Notes under the pieces: generated by a model
The model's database searches: none
What the model was told of the DNA's origin: nothing
The model's input: only the letters and a program-made list of their open reading frames with translations
Program-made: the position numbers and the translations under genes
Part shown: in pieces, positions 58,097 to 64,000 of the stretch
Position numbering within the stretch: position 1 is the first letter of the stretch
Layout of the letters: every line of letters begins with the position of its first letter
Source: Candidatus Sulfotelmatobacter sp.
Lineage (GTDB): Bacteria; Acidobacteriota; Terriglobia; Terriglobales; Acidobacteriaceae
Direction of reading: 5' to 3'
NCBI GenBank assembly: GCA_030041215.1
Contig: JASHOH010000015.1
Coordinates: 1 to 64,000, forward strand
Length of the DNA: 64,000 bases

Positions 58097-58186
58097 TGGT
58101 GCCGGGAGGGGGAATCGAACCCCCACAGGGCTTTTGGCCCCTGCGGATTTTAAGTCCGCTGCGTCTGCCAATTTCGCCATCCCGGC
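58097..58186 (-). tRNA. tRNA-Leu (anticodon UAA), CCA encoded
   Basis: GCCGGGATGGCGAAATTGGCAGACGCAGCGGACTTAAAATCCGCAGGGGCCAAAAGCCCTGTGGGGGTTCGATTCCCCCTCCCGGCACCA. Confidence 0.95.
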
Positions 58187-58280
58187 AACTTGTCTCTTGC
58201 CCTTGTCAGTATGGCATTCTGGGGCGACCACTTCCAAGTATGGCGGGCATTTTCACAAAAGGCCGCCGATGGAATTCCCT

Positions 58281-58640
58281 TCACTTTTTCTGCGCGTACT
58301 CGGCTGCGCCCATGAAATGCAGAGAAACGTAAGGCTCATCGCCCACCACCCAGCTATCGTGGCCGGGTTCAATGTAGAAGAGATCTCCCGCCTTCATCTC
58401 GACAATGCGGCCGTCATCCACGGCCGCGGTGGCGCGCCCCGAGACAACCAGGCCCACATGCTCGACGCTGCAACTCGTGGCGCCACTGGCCTTGCCCACA
58501 TGAAGCGACCACTTCCAGCCCGGCTGGTAAGTTGCACGCCCGATAGTCATGCCGCCGATTTTGACCACTTCGAATTTGCCTTTCTCGAAGGTGCGAACCT
58601 CGTCCGATTGCTCGAAGCGCTTCAGGATAACCTCGCACAT
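58281..58640 (-). CDS. Cupin-domain protein
   Basis: HVGKASGATSCSVEHVGLVVSGRATAAVDDGRIVEMKAGDLFYIEPGHDSWVVGDEP. Confidence 0.9.
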   Translation of the reverse strand: MCEVILKRFEQSDEVRTFEKGKFEVVKIGGMTIGRATYQPGWKWSLHVGKASGATSCSVEHVGLVVSGRATAAVDDGRIVEMKAGDLFYIEPGHDSWVVGDEPYVSLHFMGAAEYAQKK

Positions 58641-58750
58641 GAACACCTCCAATCCGAAAAGAAATTTTATCGCGCCCCGCATTCCATGCCATTCTCGGCC
58701 CCGCGCGGCAATGATGCCGCCCCGCCCTCGATTGACGGACGCCACAAGAA

Positions 58751-58772
58751 AGCCACGACTCGCGCCGTGGCT
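58751..58772 (-). terminator. Hairpin downstream of pnp
   Basis: AGCCACG...CGTGGCT with T-rich flank. Confidence 0.5.
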
Positions 58773-58813
58773 TTTTGCCTTGCTTTATCCGTGTAAATCC
58801 GTGGTGAAAAGGT

Positions 58814-61207
58814 TTAGTGTCTTCCGCCGCCAGGCCCCCGTCCGCGATCGCGGCCTCCGCCACCGTGACGGCGTCCGCCGCGTCCACGGTCACGGCCGCC
58901 CCGTCCTCCGCGACCGCCGCGATCTCCGCCATGAGGCCGATCACCGCCATACGATGCGTCGCGATTGAAGTTCGGCTCGTTCTCTTCTTCCGGAAAATCT
59001 CCGCCACCTTCAATCACCATTGTGCCGGTCGTCACAGGAGAAGTTTCGCTCATCGCCGCAACCGCAGTTCCGCCTTCGCCACCGCCACCCTGCTGTTGCG
59101 ACATTTTTGCGCGCTGCTCTTTCAAAATCGCCTTGCGCGACAGCCGAATGCGATTGCCCTCGACCGCCAGCACCTTGACCAGCACCTGATCGCCTTCCTT
59201 CAGCTCGTCGCGGATGTCACCAATGCGATGCTCCGCCACTTCGCTGATGTGCAACAACCCTTCTGTGCCAGGAATGATTTCGACGAATGCGCCGAAATCC
59301 GCCAGCCGCGTAACTTTTCCGAGATAGGTCTTGCCGACCTCGGGAGTCGCCGTCAGATCGCCAATAATTTGCAGCGCCTTCTGCGCCGAGGCCTGATCGT
59401 TCGAAGCAACTTTCACCAGGCCCGAATCTTCGACATCGATCTTCACTCCCGTTTGTTCGACGATCGAGCGAATCATCTTGCCGCCCGGCCCGATCAGGTC
59501 GCGAATCTTGTCGACCGGAATCTGAACGGTGTAGAAGCGTGGAGCGAAATCCGAAATCTTCGCGCGCCCCGTTGAAATCACCTCTTCCATTTTGCCAAGA
59601 ATGAACATCCGCCCCCGCCGCGCTTGCTCAAGCGCCTCGCGCATGATCTGCGGCGTGATGCCGATGACTTTAATATCCATCTGCAACGCGGTGATGCCAT
59701 CTTTCGTTCCGGCAACTTTAAAATCCATGTCGCCATAGTGATCTTCCGCGCCCGCGATGTCGGTAAGAATGGCGTACTGGTCGCCCTCTTTCACCAATCC
59801 CATCGCGACCCCAGCAACCGGAGCCTTCAACGGCACGCCTGCATCCATCAGCGAAAGCGACGCGCCGCACACCGTCGCCATCGACGACGACCCATTCGAC
59901 TCCAAAATGTCCGACACCACGCGCATCGCGTACGGCCAAGATTCTTCTGAAGGCAGCACGGCCGAAACCGCGCGCTCCGCCAACGCTCCGTGCCCAATCT
60001 CGCGCCGCCCGGCCCCGCGCAGGAACGCAACCTCGCCCACGCTGAATGGCGGGAAGTTATAGTGCAGCATGAAGCGCTTTTTGGCCTCGCCCTCGAATCC
60101 CTCCAGCCGCTGCATGTCTTCCGAGGTTCCCAGCGTTGTCGTGACCAGCGCCTGCGTCTCACCGCGGGTGAAGATCGCGCTGCCGTGCGTGCGTGGCAGC
60201 ACTCCCACTTCAATCCAGATTTCCCGAATCTCATCGAATGCCCGTCCATCCGGACGATGATGCTTCTCGATCACTTCCTCGCGGAAAATCCGCTCACGCA
60301 GCACTTCAAAATATTGCTTCAGCTTGGCCTGCGCCGCTTCATCTTCGGCCGGAATTTCGCCGACCAGCTTGTCCTTCAGCTCTTTGACCAGCGCATAGCT
60401 CTCGCTCTTCGGATGCTTCTTCGTATCCAGCCGTTCGGCCAAGTCGGCGCCAATCTTCGCCTTCAACTGATCGTAGTAAGCCTGGTCGAACTCCGGAGGC
60501 GTAACCTGCCGCTTCGGCTTGCCTACCTTGTCGCGCAACTGGTTAATTGCCGCACAAACTCTCTTGATCTCGCCGTGGCCGAACTCGATCGCTTCGACCA
60601 CAATCTCTTCGCTCACTTCCTTCGCGCCCGACTCGATCATCACGATGCCTTCCGACGTCCCGACCACCATGATGTTCAGCGTGCTCTCACGCATTTCGTC
60701 GTAGGTGGGATTAATAACGAAGCTGCCGCCAATCTGTCCCACGCGTACCGCGCCCACCGGCCCGAGAAACGGAATGTCAGAAATCGTCAGCGCGCACGAC
60801 GCGGCGTTAATGCTCATGACGTCGGGATCGTTATCCGTATCTGCCGACAGCACCAGCGCAATCACCTGCGTTTCGCAGCGAAACCCCTCGGCAAACAGCG
60901 GACGAATCGGCCGGTCAATCTGCCGGCTGGTCAGCACTTCGCGCTCACTCATCCGCCCTTCGCGCTTGATGAATCCACCGGGAAATCGCCCTCCGGCGTA
61001 AGTGTATTCGCGGTAATCGACGGTGAGGGGAAAGAAGTCGACGCCCTCGCGCGGCTCAGGATTGGCCACCGCCGTAGCCATCACAACGTTATCGCCCATG
61101 TGCACCACGGCCGCTCCGTGCGCCTGCTTGGCCAATTTTCCAGTTTCAAATGTGAGATGTTTCCCGCCCGCCAACTCGACGGACACTGTAGTTGCTTCTG
61201 GTTTCAT
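58814..61207 (-). CDS. pnp: Polynucleotide phosphorylase with Gly/Arg-rich C-terminal tail
   Basis: IGPGGKMIRSIVEQTGVKIDVED (KH), S1 domain GKVTRLADFGAFVEIIPGTEGLLHISEV. Confidence 0.97.
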   Translation of the reverse strand: MKPEATTVSVELAGGKHLTFETGKLAKQAHGAAVVHMGDNVVMATAVANPEPREGVDFFPLTVDYREYTYAGGRFPGGFIKREGRMSEREVLTSRQIDRPIRPLFAEGFRCETQVIALVLSADTDNDPDVMSINAASCALTISDIPFLGPVGAVRVGQIGGSFVINPTYDEMRESTLNIMVVGTSEGIVMIESGAKEVSEEIVVEAIEFGHGEIKRVCAAINQLRDKVGKPKRQVTPPEFDQAYYDQLKAKIGADLAERLDTKKHPKSESYALVKELKDKLVGEIPAEDEAAQAKLKQYFEVLRERIFREEVIEKHHRPDGRAFDEIREIWIEVGVLPRTHGSAIFTRGETQALVTTTLGTSEDMQRLEGFEGEAKKRFMLHYNFPPFSVGEVAFLRGAGRREIGHGALAERAVSAVLPSEESWPYAMRVVSDILESNGSSSMATVCGASLSLMDAGVPLKAPVAGVAMGLVKEGDQYAILTDIAGAEDHYGDMDFKVAGTKDGITALQMDIKVIGITPQIMREALEQARRGRMFILGKMEEVISTGRAKISDFAPRFYTVQIPVDKIRDLIGPGGKMIRSIVEQTGVKIDVEDSGLVKVASNDQASAQKALQIIGDLTATPEVGKTYLGKVTRLADFGAFVEIIPGTEGLLHISEVAEHRIGDIRDELKEGDQVLVKVLAVEGNRIRLSRKAILKEQRAKMSQQQGGGGEGGTAVAAMSETSPVTTGTMVIEGGGDFPEEENEPNFNRDASYGGDRPHGGDRGGRGGRGGRDRGRGGRRHGGGGRDRGRGPGGGRH

Positions 61208-61261
61208 ATTTCATCCTTCGTAGTTTCAATCGTTATCATCAGAAAATCGTGTGAGTAGAAA

Positions 61262-61392
61262 ATTGGTGCCCCACCCTTCGCGGTTTTCGAAGGGTGGGCT
61301 TGGCGGGCACTCCTGCCCGCGAAACCCGGTGAAGAGAACATGCCGCCTGGGTGCCCCGCCTTTCGCCGTTCTTGCGAAAGGTGGGAACACGA
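61262..61392. repeat. Tandem hairpins in rpsO-pnp intergenic region
   Basis: CCCACCCTTCG/CGAAGGGTGGG, GCGGGCA/TGCCCGC, CCGCCTTTCGC/GCGAAAGGTGG. Confidence 0.8.
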
Positions 61393-61516
61393 ATTTGTGA
61401 GGGAATCCACATTCATTTCGAGCGGCTGCGAGAGAGTTAGCCTCGGGACCCATCCCGAGTATCCGCACGGTGGAATGGCTCAATGCTCCATCAATTCAAG
61501 AGGAAGGTCGAGGGTG

Positions 61517-61584
61517 CCCCATCCTAACGTCGCCGGAAAATGGCCCATCGTTAACCTCGCACTCTGCGCGACGTTAGGGTGGGG
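61517..61584. repeat. 17-bp-stem hairpin in rpsO-pnp intergenic region
   Basis: CCCCATCCTAACGTCGC (61517-61533) / GCGACGTTAGGGTGGGG (61568-61584). Confidence 0.75.
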
Positions 61585-61651
61585 ATTTTGACTTCTTTCA
61601 CACCATTTTCCAAAGAAGGGGCGAAACGGTCTGAAACTCGGAAACAGACCG

Positions 61652-61918
61652 CTACTTCCGAATCCCCAGTTTCCCAATGACCGTCTTGTATCGCTCGGAA
61701 TCGTATCTCTTGAGGTAGTCAAGCAAGCGACGCCGCTTGCTGACCAGCATGAGCAGGCCGCGGCGCGAGCCGTGGTCCTTCTGGTGCGTTTTGAAGTGGT
61801 CCGTCAACTGCCCGATCCGTTCGCTGATGATGGCGATCTGGACTTCGGGGCTCCCCGTGTCCGTCGCATGCATCTGGTAGCGGTCAATCACGGACTTCTT
61901 TTGCTCTCTGGCTAACAC
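61652..61918 (-). CDS. rpsO: 30S ribosomal protein S15
   Basis: [50 protein letters not shown]. Confidence 0.97.
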   Translation of the reverse strand: MLAREQKKSVIDRYQMHATDTGSPEVQIAIISERIGQLTDHFKTHQKDHGSRRGLLMLVSKRRRLLDYLKRYDSERYKTVIGKLGIRK

Positions 61919-62065
61919 TAACCGGTTGCACTCCTGTTCTGTTTTCGATTTATCTTGGTGACAGTACTGAGGTTATCACGCGGAGCGCAAAAGTGTAAAG
62001 GAGCTACGGAGCTCTCGTCTGGCGAGGAACCTGCTTTTGCTTCCGTGTGGGGCAGGCATTATGGA

Positions 62066-64000
62066 CTATTTTGTCATCACTGGCCCGCTGACCGACGATG
62101 GCAGGTTTTCGGCCACTGAATTGGCTACAATTGTCTCATGGAAGGATACGCTATCGTTGCCTGCATCAGCGTCGATAAGCACTGTGCCGGGTGTATTTCC
62201 GGCGGTGTAGCTGACCGTCGCCCTTCCACGGCTGTCGGTTGTGACGGGATTGGCGCTGAACGTACCCCCGGCACCGTTATCGGTGAAAGTTACTGAGATT
62301 CCCGATAAGCCATTACCGGCGACGTCGTGCACCTTGGCCACCAAGGGATCCGGCAATGTCGTTCCAACTGTCGCGGTCTGTTCGTTTCCACTTATTCTCT
62401 CCACGCCCGTCTCTGGACCCGGCAGCGCCGTTTCCGTAAAGTCTGCGATAGCATAGCCGGATGCAGTCGCAGTCAACCTCCAAGTGCCCGCTGTCTTGGG
62501 CAATGTATATGTAGTTGAAACCATCCCATTGGAATCTGTGACGCCGGTTGAGCTTCCGAACGTACCCCCGTCCTCCCCATCGCTGAAAGTCACCGTAACG
62601 CCTGGAAAGGGCGTCCCTGTGTACGGATTCACAGCCTGCACCTGAAGCGCGACCGGCAGGGTTGTCTCGATCGTTCCTGATTGCTGACTCCCCGCCACCA
62701 CGCTCAGCTCCGGAAACAGTCCGTATACCACCAAACTATTCTGTGTTCCGATGAACACCTCTCCGTCGGCGACAATCGGGCTGCCGAAATGCGCAATGGG
62801 AGACAGAGTATCCCGGCCATTCAGGGCCTTACCACTGCTGTACAGTTGGGCCAGAGTCACGGCATCCAGCGCGAGCAGATGGGTTCCGTTTATCAGCCAC
62901 AGAATCCCGTTCGTCGTGCCATTGGCGGTCACCACAGGGTGGGTTGTGTCTCCAATCGTTAGCGAGGTACCAAGGGTCAAAAGGCCGTTATTGAGCCAAT
63001 AAATTTGAATTTGGGCCGAACCCGTAATGTAAACCGAGCCGTTCCAGACAACCGGGGTGTAGCCCATCGTGGCTACTCGCTGTAGTTCCTGCACAATTTG
63101 TGGATCGCTGCCCACGCAGGTCGAGCAAAACTGCCCCATGTTGTCCCGGTTGAGCACGTAAATGGTCCCCTCTTTCCCCAAAGTGATAGCTTCGTTGGGT
63201 ACAGGGCCATCTTGGGTCGGCAGAATCACGACCGCGTTGTTAATGTCCACGTCATTTTCGGACAAGTACTGCCAATTCCAAGGGGTAAACCAGTCCGCCA
63301 GCGACATCTGGCTACCAGTTGCCGGGTTCAGTTTAAAAACGGTGATCGCGAGATCCACTCCCGACACCATGCCCCCCTCGCCGGTGTCGGCGTAAATGTA
63401 TCCGTCCGAGTCGGCAGACAGGCCAGCCCCCTTTTGCCATACAGAACCAAATCTGCTGCCCGGCTCCAGATCAAATGCATCCAGCTGGGCCGTCGCAGTA
63501 TTAAACGCCATCACCCAGCCTTGGTCGCCTCCGTTGCAACCAGGCGAGCCAAACCCCGCATAAACGTAACCGTTACTCAGCAGCAGTCCCGGCCGATTCA
63601 TTTCATGAGTGTCAACAAACGTGTAATCTTGTCCGTTGTAATTGTAGGTAGCCGTAACCGTAACCGGCCAGCCAACCTCTTCCATGCCGGTGGTAACGTC
63701 GAGCGCGTGCAGGCGGTGAACGACCCGCTCGTTTTCATAAGTTTCCGCCATCAGATAAATGATGTTCGCCACCGGATCGATTACAGGTGTCGAAATCACT
63801 CCCGTTTGCGTCCAACCTACCGTGGGTTTACACCCCTTTACATCGATCGGCACCGGCGTGGCTCCGGCAGGACTATAAGACAAGAGGCTGGTGGTCCACA
63901 GAGCGGGCGTACTCCCAGAATTTGCGTCAAACGCGTACACCGTGTCATTCATTGTTGCAACGTAGACGACGTTGTAAACACCAGCCCCAGGAATGGTGAC
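62066..64000 (-). CDS. PQQ-like beta-propeller protein with two C-terminal Big-1-type Ig domains (5' end outside window)
   Basis: Frame open to window edge (VTIPGAGVYNVVYVATMNDTVYAFDA...); two repeats of the type GTTLPDPLVAKVHDVAGNGLSGISVTFTDNGAGGTFS. Confidence 0.85.
   Translation of the reverse strand, partial: VTIPGAGVYNVVYVATMNDTVYAFDANSGSTPALWTTSLLSYSPAGATPVPIDVKGCKPTVGWTQTGVISTPVIDPVANIIYLMAETYENERVVHRLHALDVTTGMEEVGWPVTVTATYNYNGQDYTFVDTHEMNRPGLLLSNGYVYAGFGSPGCNGGDQGWVMAFNTATAQLDAFDLEPGSRFGSVWQKGAGLSADSDGYIYADTGEGGMVSGVDLAITVFKLNPATGSQMSLADWFTPWNWQYLSENDVDINNAVVILPTQDGPVPNEAITLGKEGTIYVLNRDNMGQFCSTCVGSDPQIVQELQRVATMGYTPVVWNGSVYITGSAQIQIYWLNNGLLTLGTSLTIGDTTHPVVTANGTTNGILWLINGTHLLALDAVTLAQLYSSGKALNGRDTLSPIAHFGSPIVADGEVFIGTQNSLVVYGLFPELSVVAGSQQSGTIETTLPVALQVQAVNPYTGTPFPGVTVTFSDGEDGGTFGSSTGVTDSNGMVSTTYTLPKTAGTWRLTATASGYAIADFTETALPGPETGVERISGNEQTATVGTTLPDPLVAKVHDVAGNGLSGISVTFTDNGAGGTFSANPVTTDSRGRATVSYTAGNTPGTVLIDADAGNDSVSFHETIVANSVAENLPSSVSGPVMTK

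Noticed and set aside
59990-61258. 422-aa plus-strand ORF
   Set aside because: Fully antisense to pnp; His/Arg-rich composition typical of GC-rich shadow ORFs.
1-64000. CRISPR array, intact transposase or prophage
   Set aside because: No regularly spaced direct repeats and no intact mobility gene seen in the ORF translations.

Overview
This 64-kb window looks chromosomal and Acidobacteriota-like (inferred from gene content and the style of the intergenic repeats). It is mostly housekeeping and metabolic genes. From left to right: a 5' dcw fragment (mraZ-rsmH-ftsL-ftsI); a glycine-cleavage operon (gcvT-tlpA-like-gcvH-gcvPA-gcvPB); a beta-oxidation block; proB-proA; a polyhydroxyalkanoate (PHA) locus (SDR, MaoC-Pta fusion, phaR, phasin, phaE, phaC); an aa3-type cytochrome oxidase operon; an RND efflux operon next to a two-component system; tRNA-Leu(UAA); pnp-rpsO; and a partial beta-propeller/Big-1 protein. 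I see no CRISPR array, intact transposase, prophage or rRNA. The most interesting signals are: (1) a palindromic repeat apparently inserted in frame in rsmH, with a second repeat-like segment in ftsI, resembling Rickettsia palindromic elements; (2) a 17-bp near-palindrome (15/17 identical) just downstream of two strong sigma70-like promoters in the PHA locus, a candidate PhaR operator; (3) a frameshifted and truncated integrase N-terminus beside the 3' end of tRNA-Leu; (4) two ~175-bp inverted-repeat-bounded elements; (5) a TGTGA-N6-TCACA site upstream of the cox operon; (6) a set of related hairpins between rpsO and pnp; (7) unlisted small ORFs, including one overlapping the ftsL start and an FmdB-like zinc ribbon. 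All calls were made by eye, without database searches.
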